A stretch of DNA of 64,000 nt. It comes from Paenibacillus sp. V4I3 (GTDB lineage Bacteria; Bacillota; Bacilli; Paenibacillales; NBRC-103111). The notes beneath the pieces are model-generated. The model saw only the letters and a program-made list of their open reading frames with translations. It did not search any database and was not told where the DNA came from. The DNA lies in the NCBI RefSeq assembly GCF_030817215.1, contig NZ_JAUSZA010000001.1, positions 1,896,501 to 1,960,500 on the forward strand. Reading direction: 5' to 3'. A program made the translations under genes and the position numbers. This document shows positions 34,345-45,271 of this stretch, piece by piece. Every line of letters begins with the position of its first letter. Within the stretch, counting starts at the first letter, position 1.

Positions 34345-34448
34345 CGTGTTCTCCTTTATACAAGTGGGTGCAAATTTATAATCTCCAATTAACCCAAACC
34401 AATTCAATATAAATTTGGCTCGATTCAGCTCTTATGGTTATTTTGAGC

Positions 34449-34485
34449 AAAAAAAAAGACATGTTTGCAGCAACATGTCTTTTTG
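34449..34485 (-). terminator. Rho-independent terminator of the minus-strand 34.5-36.8 kb genes
   Basis: AAAAAGACATGTT, 6-nt loop, AACATGTCTTTTT; read on the minus strand it ends in a run of T. It lies 11 bp after the stop of the membrane protein gene. Confidence 0.8.
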
Positions 34486-34495
34486 CACCATCTTA

Positions 34496-34993
34496 TTAGG
34501 CCTTCGGTTGATCACCACCATTACTTCCGTTATTGCCCCCACTCCCATTCCCGTTTCCATTAAAAAAGGTATTCGTCAATGCACGAATCTTCTCCATGAA
34601 TTTCCCGTACCCATATCCAGTGAGAAACGCCACGCTGATACGAGCGGCCATCGAGTCCCCGACTTGCAGCAGCAGAATGCCGCTCTCGAATAAGACGATT
34701 GTGATAATCGCTGATCCGAAGCATAGTATCGGACGCATCAGGTACCAGTACACCCATTGTGTGGTGAGGTCATGGTAATGCTCATGAAACATGCGTAGTC
34801 CATACAGCGCCCCGCCTAGAGCTCCTGCAAATCCAAAACACGCATACTCTTGATACAGATTTACGTCAATACCGAGAAGTTTCCCCTGAACAGAGCCGCT
34901 CCCCAGCACAGCCATCATCCAGAGGCTGCCGACGAACCAGATAAGCAAATAAGTGAAGATGAACTGCTTACCGAATCGGTGAAGGGGATCCAT
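34496..34993 (-). CDS. Four-helix membrane protein of unknown function
   Basis: 165 residues. Hydrophobic segments lie at about 12-32, 50-68, 88-108 and 115-130. A Gly/Asn-rich tail (NGNGNGSGGNNGSNGG) near the C terminus is probably disordered. I do not recognise the family. It lies 25 bp downstream of the glycosyltransferase gene on the same strand and shares its terminator, so it is likely cotranscribed and may relate to membrane lipid or envelope work. Confidence 0.7.
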   Translation of the reverse strand: MDPLHRFGKQFIFTYLLIWFVGSLWMMAVLGSGSVQGKLLGIDVNLYQEYACFGFAGALGGALYGLRMFHEHYHDLTTQWVYWYLMRPILCFGSAIITIVLFESGILLLQVGDSMAARISVAFLTGYGYGKFMEKIRALTNTFFNGNGNGSGGNNGSNGGDQPKA

Positions 34994-35018
34994 AAATAAA
35001 ACACCGCCCTATACATGG

Positions 35019-36227
35019 TTAATACCATTGTATGAGCGTTGTTGTTGTTGATGCCTGCATATAGGGGCGCTTCTCCGATAACTTTAAATATTGCATGATA
35101 GCTGCGGAGCAGTCTTGCGCCGTATATTTTTGATGGTTGCGGATGTCCGTTCTACGTTTAACAAGTTCGGGATACTGTTCAAGCAGCAATTTGAACCAGT
35201 GATCTATCATCTCTAGCGAAATAATTTTCTGACCATAACCCTGTTCCTGAAAATAGTCGCAGTTCTTCTCTTCTTGACCTGGAATTGGGCTGTAGAACAG
35301 CATCGGAATGCCTTTGGCCATCGCTTCTGTACAGGTCATCCCGCCAGGCTTTGTAATGAGCAGATCGGAGATGTCCATCAGCTTGTTAATCTCACTAGTG
35401 TAACCGATTAGATGTACGTTAGGCTGCCGGAACACGTCTTCCTCGAGTAGTTGTTGACGCGCTTTTTCATTCGTCCCCAAGCAGATTAGAAGCTGGATAT
35501 CCTTGCTCCAGCTTGCCAAGTACGTCAGCAGTTCTTCCTTTTCTTCCTTTTTAAATACACCCCAACCACCGCCCATGACCATAACTGTGGGCATTGCTTT
35601 TAGACCAAATTCTTGGCGAATCTGCTCTTTGCTATGTTCCAACCGGAAATTAGGATGTACAGGAATCCCCGTGACTTCAACATGCGTTTCCGGCACGCCG
35701 CGGGCTATCAAGCGTTCTCTCACCAATGGTGTTGAAACCAAATATTTGTCCACTGCTGGATCAATCCACGTGCCATGAATGTCATAATCGGTGATGACGG
35801 TGAAGAGTGGAACAGCAAGTCCAGCTCTTTTCAGACGAGAGACAATGATGCTCGGAAAAGGATGTGTGCAAACGATGATATCTGGTTTTAGCTGCTTGAT
35901 GATTGCTTTCGTTTGGGAGTAGAAAATACGATGCAGAAAAAGCGCTGCAACGCGGTTAGGCGACTTTTCATATTGATTACGGTAAAGCATACCATAGAGT
36001 TTAGGTTGTGATGTAACCGTGCGGCGGTATGCCGAAAAGATCCAAGGTGCTAAGGTAGGATGCAAAAAAGCGCCAAGTTCGATCACGCGTGTGATAATTT
36101 CAGATGAACTTTGTCTTAGCTCCACTGAAAGCGCGTGAGCCGCTTGCGTATGACCTTTCCCGAAGCCCTCGGATAAGAGCAAAATCCGTTTTTTTCGCAA
36201 GGAACTCACCTTTCTTAATAAAACCAT
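35019..36227 (-). CDS. MGDG synthase-family glycosyltransferase (UgtP-like)
   Basis: 402 residues, GT28 two-domain fold. The N-terminal domain has LLLSEGFGKGHTQAAHAL and CTHPFPSIIVSRLKRAG; the C-terminal domain has VMVMGGGWGVFKKEE and TKPGGMTCTEAMAKGIPMLFY, the UDP-sugar site. Such enzymes add glucose from UDP-glucose to diacylglycerol at the inner membrane face, making glycolipids and lipoteichoic acid anchors. ATG 36227 has AGGTCAC upstream; a TTG at 36200 with AAAGGTGAG would give MRKKRILLLSEG and is equally plausible. Confidence 0.85.
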   Translation of the reverse strand: MVLLRKVSSLRKKRILLLSEGFGKGHTQAAHALSVELRQSSSEIITRVIELGAFLHPTLAPWIFSAYRRTVTSQPKLYGMLYRNQYEKSPNRVAALFLHRIFYSQTKAIIKQLKPDIIVCTHPFPSIIVSRLKRAGLAVPLFTVITDYDIHGTWIDPAVDKYLVSTPLVRERLIARGVPETHVEVTGIPVHPNFRLEHSKEQIRQEFGLKAMPTVMVMGGGWGVFKKEEKEELLTYLASWSKDIQLLICLGTNEKARQQLLEEDVFRQPNVHLIGYTSEINKLMDISDLLITKPGGMTCTEAMAKGIPMLFYSPIPGQEEKNCDYFQEQGYGQKIISLEMIDHWFKLLLEQYPELVKRRTDIRNHQKYTAQDCSAAIMQYLKLSEKRPYMQASTTTTLIQWY

Positions 36228-36257
36228 ATCTTTGTGACCTATAGATAGGTATAGCCT

Positions 36258-36833
36258 TTAAATTTGTGAAGACTTCCGTTTAGATGCATAACATTTACGA
36301 CACACAGGTACATAGCTTTCATTACCGCCAATTTGAATCTGTTCGCCGTGGAAGATCGGCACCCCGTCTTTGCAGCGCATATTCATAATCGCTTTTTTGT
36401 CGCAATACCAGCAGACGGTTTTGATCTCCTCAATCGTGTCAGCTACAGCTAATAAGGCATCGCTTCCTTCGAATAATTTCCCCATGAAATCAGCCCTGAG
36501 CCCATAAGCAATAACGGGAATATCCAATTCGTCCACAATTTCAATTAATTGAGCAACCTGCTCTTTATTCAAAAACTGCGCTTCGTCAACCAAAATGCAG
36601 TTTGGGCGTTCTCTACTCGCGAGTGCAATCATATCCAAGTTCTTGTCGACGACGGTAGCGACCTTTTGCATGCCGATTCTGGAAACGACTTTGCCAACCC
36701 CGAAACGATCATCTACGACGGACGTGAGAAGCAGTACTTTCTTTCCTTGTTCTTCATAATTATGAGCGACTCGTAAAACTTCAATTGATTTACCACTGTT
36801 CATTGTTCCGTAACGGAAATACAATTTTGCCAA
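36258..36833 (-). CDS. tdk: Thymidine kinase
   Basis: 191 residues, the usual type II thymidine kinase length. P-loop GTMNSGKS near residue 9, DEAQFL (Walker B) near 85, lasso region, and zinc ligands CWYC ... CRKC. It phosphorylates thymidine and deoxyuridine in the salvage pathway. It lies 31 bp upstream of the glycosyltransferase gene and 41 bp downstream of the HD hydrolase gene, all on the minus strand. Confidence 0.95.
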   Translation of the reverse strand: MAKLYFRYGTMNSGKSIEVLRVAHNYEEQGKKVLLLTSVVDDRFGVGKVVSRIGMQKVATVVDKNLDMIALASRERPNCILVDEAQFLNKEQVAQLIEIVDELDIPVIAYGLRADFMGKLFEGSDALLAVADTIEEIKTVCWYCDKKAIMNMRCKDGVPIFHGEQIQIGGNESYVPVCRKCYASKRKSSQI

Positions 36834-36874
36834 GCTGGGCCATTCCCCTCTGCGGATGAAATAAATGTAAGTAT

Positions 36875-37852
36875 TTAAATGGTAAAAAAGTAAGTGGCTG
36901 TCATGCTATCGAGCTCTGCCAGTTTGACGGCGGATTGAAAGCTTGCTTCTGAGGCGAGCTTATCGCCGATAAGTGGCTGTTTCTTGTAAAGCTTTCGAAT
37001 TTTGACTTCTATACTGCCTGGAACAGGCTCCCCTGTGATTTGAATCCGTTGGGGCTCGTACATCAGCACATGAATGATTTCCCGGGAAGTCGCATTATTG
37101 CTCTGCAAAAGCTCCTGGATCAATTCGTGATCCATAAGGGAAGGAATACGTTCTTTCATACCAGGGTTTGACTCGCAGTGATGAGCAGCGGCCTTGGCCA
37201 GCAGAGCATCCATCGCGAGAAACTGTGGGTTCAGAAAGAGTCGATGATCTTCGACAACCGCATGAACGAGCGCAGCAGCCGTATCTTCGTCAGCTTCCAC
37301 ATAATGACCGCGTAAGCGAAGCCCTTTGACAATCTCAGAGGGTGGCCGTACTTGTTGTCCGGCATAATAAGTATCTCTCAGAAAGCTATCCAGATGATCG
37401 AGCCCGAGCAGCGTTGTTTTATTCGTAAGAGGGCTGTCTTGATTCAAAATATCCACAATCGACGGTGGCGAAATGCCGTGCTTGATAAGAATATCAGCAA
37501 CGACGCCATGCCTAATCAATTGCTCAGTCTGCTGATGATGATCGTACCCAAGTGTTCTCTCAACCGCATGGGAGAAAGGCAAGTGTCCAATATCATGTAG
37601 AAGCGCAGCAATACGCAAATGAGGTTCATCTGGGCAAAAGTGAGCCATCAATGACCAGACGCCTACGGTATGTTCAAAACGGGAATGTGTCATCGGTGAA
37701 AAAAGCGCAGATGCCCCGAAGTGATGTAGAAACTTCAGACGGCGCAGCGGCTGCGACCGGAAAAGCTCAACTTCAATCGGATGGGCCTTCATTTGCCATT
37801 GATAGAGAGGCTCCCAGATCGTTCCGGTTGAAAAAGTATGCTGTATACTCAA
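36875..37852 (-). CDS. HD-domain hydrolase (dNTPase-like, YwfO group)
   Basis: 325 residues. Conserved HD pattern: FSPMTHSRFEHTVGVWSLM (His), AALLHDIGHLPFSHAVERTLG (HD and following His) and GLDHLDSFLRDTYYAG (Asp). This arrangement matches the YwfO/YdhJ-type HD phosphohydrolases related to dGTPases. Being next to thymidine kinase, a role in deoxynucleotide balance is plausible but inferred. It uses a TTG start at 37852 preceded by AGGAGG at 9 bp. Confidence 0.85.
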   Translation of the reverse strand: MSIQHTFSTGTIWEPLYQWQMKAHPIEVELFRSQPLRRLKFLHHFGASALFSPMTHSRFEHTVGVWSLMAHFCPDEPHLRIAALLHDIGHLPFSHAVERTLGYDHHQQTEQLIRHGVVADILIKHGISPPSIVDILNQDSPLTNKTTLLGLDHLDSFLRDTYYAGQQVRPPSEIVKGLRLRGHYVEADEDTAAALVHAVVEDHRLFLNPQFLAMDALLAKAAAHHCESNPGMKERIPSLMDHELIQELLQSNNATSREIIHVLMYEPQRIQITGEPVPGSIEVKIRKLYKKQPLIGDKLASEASFQSAVKLAELDSMTATYFFTI

Positions 37853-37951
37853 AACAGAGTTCCTCCTAGGCTGTGGAATCTGGATGTATGTTCATTGCAG
37901 CGGTATAAGCTATCATAGCATGAAACATAGAAAGTTTGCTATCATGGGGCT

Positions 37952-38554
37952 ATGAAAAAGAAACTCAAAACTTGGCTTTGGATACTCGTCGCATTGTTCC
38001 TAATCATCCTGATTTACTTTTCTTTAATGAGTTGGAAAGTTAACTATACTTGGAAACATTCCCATGGAACTCCCAGTGATTGTATCATTATTCTAGGTGC
38101 TGCGGTATGGGATGGCAAGCCGAGTCCGGCTTTGCGTGAACGATTAGATATTGCGGTGGAGGCTTACAGCAGCGGATTAGCTCCGAAGATTATTGCCAGT
38201 GGGGGGATAGGCGGCAGTGAACCCTCCGAAGCTGAAACGATGAAACGGTATTTATTGGAGAAAGGAGTACCGGAGCGGGCCATCCTTTTAGAGGAGAAGT
38301 CACGAAGCACGATGGAGAATTTACAGAACAGTCAGGCGATTATGATGGAAAAAGGATATCGGACAGCGGTGATTGTAACGCATGGCTTCCATGCTTATCG
38401 GGCATCTCTGATGGCGGGAAGCCTGGGAATGACATCGACGATCGAGCCGGTTCAGATTCGTCCGCTTTCATTGACGTATTACACGTTAAGGGAGTGTGCA
38501 GGCATTGCTATTTTCACGCTGGAATCTATTATAATGAAACCCTTTTCATATTAA
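37952..38554 (+). CDS. YdcF-family (DUF218) membrane-anchored protein
   Basis: 200 residues. One N-terminal membrane helix (WLWILVALFLIILIYFSL), then the DUF218 fold: DCIIILGAAVWDGKPSPALRERL, IIASGGIGG, SRSTMENLQNSQ and VIVTHGFHAYRA. Related proteins act in envelope or vancomycin-tolerance processes (SanA) but the biochemical activity is unsettled. ATG 37952 has only GGGG as a ribosome site. It is divergent from the HD hydrolase gene. Confidence 0.85.
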   Translation: MKKKLKTWLWILVALFLIILIYFSLMSWKVNYTWKHSHGTPSDCIIILGAAVWDGKPSPALRERLDIAVEAYSSGLAPKIIASGGIGGSEPSEAETMKRYLLEKGVPERAILLEEKSRSTMENLQNSQAIMMEKGYRTAVIVTHGFHAYRASLMAGSLGMTSTIEPVQIRPLSLTYYTLRECAGIAIFTLESIIMKPFSY

Positions 38555-38706
38555 TTATTTTTAAATTGAACTATAAGATATCAAGTGTTAATATAATATA
38601 AAAAATATTGAGAATATTTCATCTAATTAATTTGCGGTTTTGATGGAATAGGCATTCGCGTGTCATCACTTTTTAGCGCTTTAACGCGTGCGTCCAAGGG
38701 TAAACG

Positions 38707-38734
38707 ACTCCGTCGTCCAATAAGGACGAAGAGT
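38707..38734 (+). promoter_or_regulatory. Leader hairpin upstream of gltB
   Basis: TCGTCC (38713-38718) pairs with GGACGA (38724-38729) around AATAA, extended by CTC/GAG with a small bulge. It sits about 35 bp before the gltB start in an otherwise AT-rich 214-bp leader (38555-38768). There is no T run, so it is not a plain terminator; it may affect mRNA stability or regulation. Confidence 0.4.
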
Positions 38735-38768
38735 ACAACCAAAAACGAGGGAAGAAAGGTTGCACAAC

Positions 38769-41700
38769 ATGACTAAAATTGGATTACCTCCCAAACAGGG
38801 ATTGTACGATCCGGGGTTTGAGCATGATGCGTGCGGTATTGGCTTTGTTGCCAATATCAAAGGTGTCAAATCACATGAAATCGTCAAACAGGCGCTTCGT
38901 GTCCTTTGTAATTTAGATCATCGCGGTGGTCAAGGCAGTGAACCGAATACGGGTGACGGGGCAGGCTTATTGATGCAAATCCCGGATACGTATCTTCAGT
39001 CCGCTTGTGAAGAGGAGAATATTAAGCTCCCTGCTGCTGGCAGCTATGGGGTCGGTATGGTTTATTTACCTCAGGATTTGGAGGCGCGCCAAGCATGTGA
39101 GAGTATAATTGAGCGAATTGTCAAACAAGAAGGGCAGCAGTTCCTCGGATGGAGAACCGTTCCAACGGACAACAGTTCTTTGGGAGATTCCGCCAAGTCA
39201 GCAGAGCCGTTTGTACGCCAAGTCTTTATCGGTCAAAGTGAAGACGTTACGAGCAACTTGGATTTTGAGCGTAAGCTATATATCATTCGTAAGCTATCTG
39301 AAAACGCTATCAAATTATCTCATCGTGAATCGCAATTTTACTATTCTAGCTTGTCTAGCAGAACGATTGTATATAAAGGAATGTTAACGCCTGCGCAAGT
39401 GGATGCTTATTACATTGAATTGCAAGATGAGAAAGTAGACTCCGCACTCGCACTCGTTCACTCTCGCTTTAGTACGAACACGTTCCCGAGCTGGGAACGT
39501 GCACATCCGTACCGCTATTTGATTCATAATGGTGAAATTAATACCCTGCGTGGCAATGTGAACTGGATGCATGCCCGTCAGGCTATGTGCGAAACCGAAT
39601 TATTCGGCGAAGATTTCAAACGCATTCTTCCTGTTATTGATACTGATGGTTCCGATTCACAAATGTTTGATAATACATTAGAATTCCTCATGCTTTCCGG
39701 ACGTTCGCTGCCGCATGCAGCGATGATGATGGTGCCAGAACCTTGGTCCAAACACGAAACGATGGATGATGAGAAAAAGGCTTTCTACGAGTACCACAGT
39801 ACACTGATGGAGCCGTGGGATGGTCCAGCAGCCATTGCTTTCACAGATGGCAGTCAAATTGGAGCAATTCTTGACCGCAATGGCTTGCGTCCATCGCGTT
39901 ACTATGTAACTACTGATGATTTCATTGTTCTGGCTTCTGAAGTAGGTGTTTTGGATATTGAACCGGAGCGCATTTTGTACAAAGATCGTCTCAGACCGGG
40001 ACGTATGCTGCTTGTTGATACAGTAGAAGGCCGCATCGTGACTGATGAGGAAATCAAAAGCCGCATCGCTGGCGAAGAGCCTTACCGCGATTGGCTGAAC
40101 GAGCACCTTGTTTCCCTTGAAGACTTGGAAGATGCGCCAATCGTGCTCGGTTCCGACTATGACACGGTACTGCAGCGTCAGCATGCATTCGGCTATACAT
40201 TCGAACAACTGCGTAAGACACTGGAGCCAATGGCCAAAACGGGTGTAGACCCCATTGGTTCAATGGGTACGGATGCACCGCTTGCCGTGCTTTCCGATCG
40301 ACCGCAGCTGTTATATAACTATTTTAAGCAATTGTTTGCGCAGGTTACCAACCCGCCGATCGATGCGAACTTCGAAGAAATTATTACAGCTCAAGGCACT
40401 ACAATTGGTCCTGAGCGTAATCTGATTAACCCTGAACCGGAGAGCTGTCGACAAATACGTTTGCAATCGCCATTCCTCACCAATGAAGAGCTGGCGAAGC
40501 TGCGTCATATTAAGCGCGATGGCTTCAAAACAGTTACCTTGCCTACACTATTCGAGGCGGCCGAAGGCACAGAGGGTCTGGAAAGTGCGATGCAAGCTCT
40601 TTATACTGCGGCTGATCAAGCCATTGTGGAAGGCGCTTCGCTAATCATTCTTTCAGACCGCGGTGTGGATAGCCGTAAGGCACCGATTCCAGCGCTGCTT
40701 GCGACTTCGGGTCTGCATCACCATTTGATTCGCCAAGGCACACGGACCAAAGTCAGCTTGCTTGTAGAGTCGGGCGAACCGCGTGAAGTGCACCATTTTG
40801 CTTTGCTGCTTGGTTATGGCGCAGGGGCTATTAACCCGTATCTCGCGTTGGAAACGTTAGACGACATGATAGGGCGCAAGCAGCTAGTTGGCGTTGATAT
40901 TGAGAAAGCGACATATAACTACATTAAAGCGGTGACGAAGGGCGTTGTTAAAGTCCTGGCGAAAATGGGTATTTCCACGATCCAGAGTTATCGTGGGGCG
41001 CAAATTTTCGAAGCGATTGGACTTAGCCAAGAGCTCATCGATTCGTATTTCACATGGACCTACACACCTGTTGGCGGTATTGGTATCGATATTGTGGCTA
41101 AGGAAGCTTTGATCCGCCACAACCGCGCTTTCTCCGAGCAAGAAGGACGTGATAAAGTGCTCGATACCGGCGGTGACTTGCAATGGCGCAGAGATGGAGA
41201 AGATCATCTCTATACCCCAGAAACGGTGCATGCCTTACAATCAGCCGTTCGTACGAACAACTTTGCGATGTACAAGAATTTCTCGAAGCTCATCAAACGT
41301 GAGGATGAGAAATATATGGCTCTGCGAGGGCTTCTGAGCTTCAAGGAAGGCCGACAACCGATCCCGATCGAAGAAGTGGAGCCGATCGAGTCGATCTTTA
41401 AGCGCTTCAAGACGGGAGCCATGTCCTATGGCTCCATCAGTAAAGAAGCGCATGAAACGATTGCGATTGCGATGAACCGCATCGGCGGCAAGAGCAACAC
41501 CGGCGAGGGCGGCGAGCATCCGGAGCGCTTCACGCCGGATGCGAACGGCGACCTTCGCCGCAGCGCAATCAAGCAGGTGGCGTCCGGCCGCTTCGGCGTC
41601 ACAAGCCACTATCTCGTCAATGCTGACGAGATTCAGATCAAGATGGCGCAGGGCGCGAAGCCCGGCGAGGGCGGTCAGCTCCCGGGAACCAAGGTGTACC

Positions 41701-43361
41701 CTTGGGTTGCTGAGGTTCGCGGCGTTACGCCAGGCGTAGGCTTAATCTCACCGCCGCCGCATCACGATATTTATTCGATCGAGGATCTGGCTGAGCTGAT
41801 CCACGATCTCAAGAATGCCAACCCGCGGGCACGGATCAGCGTAAAGCTGGTATCCGAAGTCGGTGTTGGCACCATCGCTGCCGGCGTAGCCAAAGGGAAA
41901 GCGGACGTTGTCCTGATCTCCGGCTACGACGGAGGAACAGGCGCGTCGCCGCAGACGAGTATTCGTCATGCGGGACTGCCGTGGGAGCTCGGTCTGGCGG
42001 AGACGCATCAGACGCTCGTGCTCAACAACCTGCGCAGCCGTATCGTCGTCGAGACAGACGGCAAGCTGATGACAGGGCGCGACGTTGTCGTAGCTGCCCT
42101 ACTTGGGGCTGAGGAGTTCGGCTTCGCTACAACTCCGCTCATTACAATTGGCTGCGTGATGATGCGCGTGTGCCATCTGGATACCTGTCCGGTTGGCGTT
42201 GCTACGCAAAATCCGGAGCTTCGCAAGAAATTTGCCGGGGACCCGCAGCATGTGGTCAATTTCATGACCTTCATCGCACAGGATGTGCGTGAGATGATGG
42301 CTGAGCTTGGCTTCCGCACCATCGAAGAGATGGTCGGACGCACAGATGTGCTTGAGTCTAAGCAAGCTGTCGAGCATTGGAAAGCTAAGGGCGTCGACTT
42401 ATCGCCGCTTTTGCACCAACCAGAGATGGGCGAGCATGTAGGCCGTTTCTGCCAAATGGAGCAGGATCATGGTTTGGATCGCTCTTTGGACGTAACGAAG
42501 CTGCTCTCTATTTGTGAGCCTGCTATTGAGCGCAAGGAGCATGTGCATGCCATCCTGCCAATTAAGAACGTCAATCGTGTTGTCGGAACGATTGTAGGTA
42601 GTGAAGTTACACGTCGTCATGGCGTGGACGGCTTACCTCACGATACAATCCGCCTCCATTTTAATGGGTCTGCTGGACAAAGCTTCGGTGCTTTCGTACC
42701 AAAAGGGATCACACTTTCGTTGGAAGGCGATGCCAATGACTACGTTGGTAAAGGATTATCTGGTGGTAAGTTGGCGATCTTCCCTTCCAGCAAGTCAAAC
42801 TTTGTTCCCGAAGACAACGTGATTATTGGAAATACCGCATTCTATGGCGCAACCGACGGGGATGCTTACATCCGGGGTATTGCAGGCGAGCGTTTCTGCG
42901 TAAGAAACAGCGGCGTGCGAGCGGTTGTCGAAGGTGTAGGCGACCATGGTTGTGAATATATGACGGGCGGACGTGTTGTTGTTCTGGGTTCTACGGGACG
43001 CAACTTCGCAGCTGGTATGTCGGGCGGTATCGCCTATGTGTTGGATGAGAAGGGTGACTTTTCAAGTAAGGTGAACAAAGAAATGGTTTACCTAGAGCAG
43101 CTGGAAGAAACGTATGAAATGAACGAACTGAAAACGATGATTCAGCATCATGCCACATTTACGGATAGCAGCGTTGCCCACCAAGTTATTCAGCACTGGG
43201 ATGAGTACGTTTGGAAGTTCGTGAAGGTTATACCGAAGGACTACAAACGGATGTTTGATGCTATCGAGAAGGTGAAACGCTCTGGATTAAGCCAACAAGA
43301 AGCCGTCATGGTTGCTTTCGAGGCGAATATGAGGGACGTTTCACGTGTCGGTGGAAATTAA
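38769..43361 (+). CDS. gltB: Glutamate synthase (NADPH) large subunit
   Basis: 1530 residues. Order: short propeptide then the Ntn glutaminase domain with catalytic Cys22 ([10 protein letters not shown]) and [20 protein letters not shown]; central domain; FMN-binding synthase domain ([34 protein letters not shown]); 3Fe-4S cysteines in [15 protein letters not shown]; and the C-terminal beta-helix (GAEVV-like [17 protein letters not shown]). It moves ammonia from glutamine to 2-oxoglutarate. ATG 38769 is preferred to TTG 38760. gltD follows 143 bp later; the gap is filled by hairpin repeats. Confidence 0.97.
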   Translation: MTKIGLPPKQGLYDPGFEHDACGIGFVANIKGVKSHEIVKQALRVLCNLDHRGGQGSEPNTGDGAGLLMQIPDTYLQSACEEENIKLPAAGSYGVGMVYLPQDLEARQACESIIERIVKQEGQQFLGWRTVPTDNSSLGDSAKSAEPFVRQVFIGQSEDVTSNLDFERKLYIIRKLSENAIKLSHRESQFYYSSLSSRTIVYKGMLTPAQVDAYYIELQDEKVDSALALVHSRFSTNTFPSWERAHPYRYLIHNGEINTLRGNVNWMHARQAMCETELFGEDFKRILPVIDTDGSDSQMFDNTLEFLMLSGRSLPHAAMMMVPEPWSKHETMDDEKKAFYEYHSTLMEPWDGPAAIAFTDGSQIGAILDRNGLRPSRYYVTTDDFIVLASEVGVLDIEPERILYKDRLRPGRMLLVDTVEGRIVTDEEIKSRIAGEEPYRDWLNEHLVSLEDLEDAPIVLGSDYDTVLQRQHAFGYTFEQLRKTLEPMAKTGVDPIGSMGTDAPLAVLSDRPQLLYNYFKQLFAQVTNPPIDANFEEIITAQGTTIGPERNLINPEPESCRQIRLQSPFLTNEELAKLRHIKRDGFKTVTLPTLFEAAEGTEGLESAMQALYTAADQAIVEGASLIILSDRGVDSRKAPIPALLATSGLHHHLIRQGTRTKVSLLVESGEPREVHHFALLLGYGAGAINPYLALETLDDMIGRKQLVGVDIEKATYNYIKAVTKGVVKVLAKMGISTIQSYRGAQIFEAIGLSQELIDSYFTWTYTPVGGIGIDIVAKEALIRHNRAFSEQEGRDKVLDTGGDLQWRRDGEDHLYTPETVHALQSAVRTNNFAMYKNFSKLIKREDEKYMALRGLLSFKEGRQPIPIEEVEPIESIFKRFKTGAMSYGSISKEAHETIAIAMNRIGGKSNTGEGGEHPERFTPDANGDLRRSAIKQVASGRFGVTSHYLVNADEIQIKMAQGAKPGEGGQLPGTKVYPWVAEVRGVTPGVGLISPPPHHDIYSIEDLAELIHDLKNANPRARISVKLVSEVGVGTIAAGVAKGKADVVLISGYDGGTGASPQTSIRHAGLPWELGLAETHQTLVLNNLRSRIVVETDGKLMTGRDVVVAALLGAEEFGFATTPLITIGCVMMRVCHLDTCPVGVATQNPELRKKFAGDPQHVVNFMTFIAQDVREMMAELGFRTIEEMVGRTDVLESKQAVEHWKAKGVDLSPLLHQPEMGEHVGRFCQMEQDHGLDRSLDVTKLLSICEPAIERKEHVHAILPIKNVNRVVGTIVGSEVTRRHGVDGLPHDTIRLHFNGSAGQSFGAFVPKGITLSLEGDANDYVGKGLSGGKLAIFPSSKSNFVPEDNVIIGNTAFYGATDGDAYIRGIAGERFCVRNSGVRAVVEGVGDHGCEYMTGGRVVVLGSTGRNFAAGMSGGIAYVLDEKGDFSSKVNKEMVYLEQLEETYEMNELKTMIQHHATFTDSSVAHQVIQHWDEYVWKFVKVIPKDYKRMFDAIEKVKRSGLSQQEAVMVAFEANMRDVSRVGGN

Positions 43362-43381
43362 CGAATCAGATCAGATGCTAT

Positions 43382-43491
43382 GAAGTAAGTTTTGCTTATG
43401 CAAAACATGTGATGCTTCCGATGCCAGTTTTTCTGGCGAAAAACTCAGCACATGCTTACGAAGTAAGTTTTCTCGCGAAAACTCTCAGGAG
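43382..43491. repeat. Three similar hairpins in the gltB-gltD gap
   Basis: Stem-loops GTTTTGC-TTA-TGCAAAAC (about 43390-43407), AGTTTTTC-TGGC-GAAAAACT (43426-43445) and AGTTTTC-TCGC-GAAAACT (about 43466-43483). Each is preceded by a related GCTTxCGA or GAAGTAAG block. The central 26-bp element (43421-43446) recurs in inverted orientation twice at 46502-46568. No long T run follows, so they are not classic terminators. Confidence 0.65.
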
Positions 43492-43504
43492 GGATTAAAC
43501 GTAA

Positions 43505-44989
43505 ATGGGTAAACCAACTGGTTTTATAGAACATAGTCGTGAAGTGGCAACTGAAGCTGCTCCTCTAGTCCGAATTGGACATTGGAAGGAATTTGCGACG
43601 CCGCTGACTGAAGATAAATTGCAGACGCAAGGGTCTAGATGTATGGACTGTGGGATTCCATTCTGTCACACAGGGGCGCTGATCAGCGGCATGGCTGCTG
43701 GTTGCCCGGTTAATAACCTCATTCCGGAATGGAATGATTTGGTGTACCGCGGTCAATGGAGAGAAGCTCTGGATCGTCTGCATAAGACAAACAACTTCCC
43801 TGAGTTCACGGGACGCGTTTGCCCGGCGCCATGTGAAGGTTCGTGTACGGTAGGTCTGAAGGATACACCGGTTACGATCAAAAGCATCGAGAAAGCCATT
43901 ATTGATAAAGGCTTCGATGAAGGCTGGATTACACCTGAGCCTCCGGAAGTACGCACAGGTAAAAAGGTAGCTGTCGTAGGTTCGGGTCCATCCGGACTCG
44001 CTGCAGCAGCGCAGCTGAACAAAGCCGGACACTGGGTAACCGTGTTCGAGCGTGCAGACCGCGTGGGCGGACTGCTCATGTACGGTATTCCGAATATGAA
44101 GCTCGACAAGAAGTACGTTCAGCGTCGTGTGGACCTGCTTGAAGCCGAGGGCATCACGTTCATTACCGGCGCTCATGTCGGTGTGAACTATCCGATTGAG
44201 AAGCTTCAAGAGGAGTTCGATGCCATCGTTCTTTGCGGTGGTGCAACGAAAGGCCGCGATCTTCCGATCGAGGGTCGTGAGCTAAGCGGCGTCCACTTGG
44301 CCATGGAATTCCTGAGCAAGAACACGAAGAGCTTGCTGGATTCCGAGCACGCTGACGGTGAGTTCATTTCCGCCGAAGGTAAGGATGTTATCGTCATCGG
44401 CGGCGGCGACACGGGTACGGACTGCGTGGGCACATCTTTGCGTCACAAAGCGAAGAGTGTTACGCAATTTGAGATTATGCCGAAGTCGCCGGACACTCGT
44501 CCTGCGAACAATCCTTGGCCGGAATGGCCAAAAGTCCACAAAGTGGACTACGGTCAACAAGAAGCGGCTGCGGTGCAAGGCGAAGATCCGCGCCAATACT
44601 TAATCAACACGAAGAAATTCGTGGGGGATGAGAATGGCAACTTGAAGGAGCTGCACACAGTGCTCATCGAGTGGCAGAAGAACGAGAAGGGCCAATTCGT
44701 TCCAGTGGAAGTTCCGGGCAGCGAGAAAGTATATCCAGCTCAGCTGGTACTGATCGCGATGGGCTTCACAGGACCGGAGAACACGGTGCTGGATCAACTC
44801 GGCGTCGTCAAAGACGAGCGCTCAAACGCAAAAGCGGACTACGGTAAGTTTGCGACGAGCGTGGATGGTGTTTTTGCTGCCGGTGACATGCGTCGTGGGC
44901 AAAGCCTCGTAGTTTGGGCGATCAACGAAGGTCGCGCAGCGGCTCGTGAAGTTGATCGTTACTTGATGGGATCGTCGAATTTACCATAA
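43505..44989 (+). CDS. gltD: Glutamate synthase (NADPH) small subunit
   Basis: 494 residues. The N-terminal 4Fe-4S region has [12 protein letters not shown] ... [15 protein letters not shown] and [14 protein letters not shown]; the FAD site is [14 protein letters not shown] near residue 158; the NADPH site is [15 protein letters not shown] near 297; the C-terminal [14 protein letters not shown] closes the FAD fold. It passes electrons from NADPH to GltB. ATG 43505 follows AGGAGGG at long spacing. It is separated from gltB by hairpin repeats that may tune the subunit ratio. Confidence 0.96.
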   Translation: MGKPTGFIEHSREVATEAAPLVRIGHWKEFATPLTEDKLQTQGSRCMDCGIPFCHTGALISGMAAGCPVNNLIPEWNDLVYRGQWREALDRLHKTNNFPEFTGRVCPAPCEGSCTVGLKDTPVTIKSIEKAIIDKGFDEGWITPEPPEVRTGKKVAVVGSGPSGLAAAAQLNKAGHWVTVFERADRVGGLLMYGIPNMKLDKKYVQRRVDLLEAEGITFITGAHVGVNYPIEKLQEEFDAIVLCGGATKGRDLPIEGRELSGVHLAMEFLSKNTKSLLDSEHADGEFISAEGKDVIVIGGGDTGTDCVGTSLRHKAKSVTQFEIMPKSPDTRPANNPWPEWPKVHKVDYGQQEAAAVQGEDPRQYLINTKKFVGDENGNLKELHTVLIEWQKNEKGQFVPVEVPGSEKVYPAQLVLIAMGFTGPENTVLDQLGVVKDERSNAKADYGKFATSVDGVFAAGDMRRGQSLVVWAINEGRAAAREVDRYLMGSSNLP

Positions 44990-44997
44990 AGATGCGG

Positions 44998-45036
44998 AAA
45001 AGGAAGAAACCCTTGGTTTGGGTTTCTTCCTTTTTG
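44998..45036 (+). terminator. Rho-independent terminator of gltBD
   Basis: AAAAGGAAGAAACCC, TTGGTTT loop, GGGTTTCTTCCTTTTT. A 235-bp gap follows up to the next CDS with one possible promoter. Confidence 0.88.
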
Positions 45037-45180
45037 TTTGTATTCATTTTTCACCGTATTTGGCGGAAATAGAGTTGTGGGGGATTTATCCGCTGTTTTC
45101 CGAGCTTACTTCGAATCGAGGCATTGGCCAAAGATTCTATTTGCATGTTTGATGTACGCCTAACCCACAGAATCAAAAGG

Positions 45181-45208
45181 TGAACAATTCATACACATCA
45201 TGTACAAT
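45181..45208 (+). promoter_or_regulatory. Possible sigma-A promoter
   Basis: TGAACA (45181-45186), 16-bp spacer, TACAAT (45203-45208). The -10 is good, the -35 weak. It lies 63 bp before the coiled-coil protein start. Confidence 0.3.
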
Positions 45209-45271
45209 AGAAGGAGCAGGTAATCGCGCGATGCTGCGGAAGCCTAGTATGTACGGATTGGAGGGGAGCAC

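Noticed and set aside
38555..38768. TnrA or GltC binding site upstream of gltB
   Set aside because: The AT-rich leader has partial TGTNA-like halves but no full TGTNA-N7-TNACA palindrome, and no gltC gene is adjacent.
43565..44209. 214-codon antisense frame in gltD
   Set aside because: It opposes the conserved FeS and FAD region of gltD and no start signal is present.
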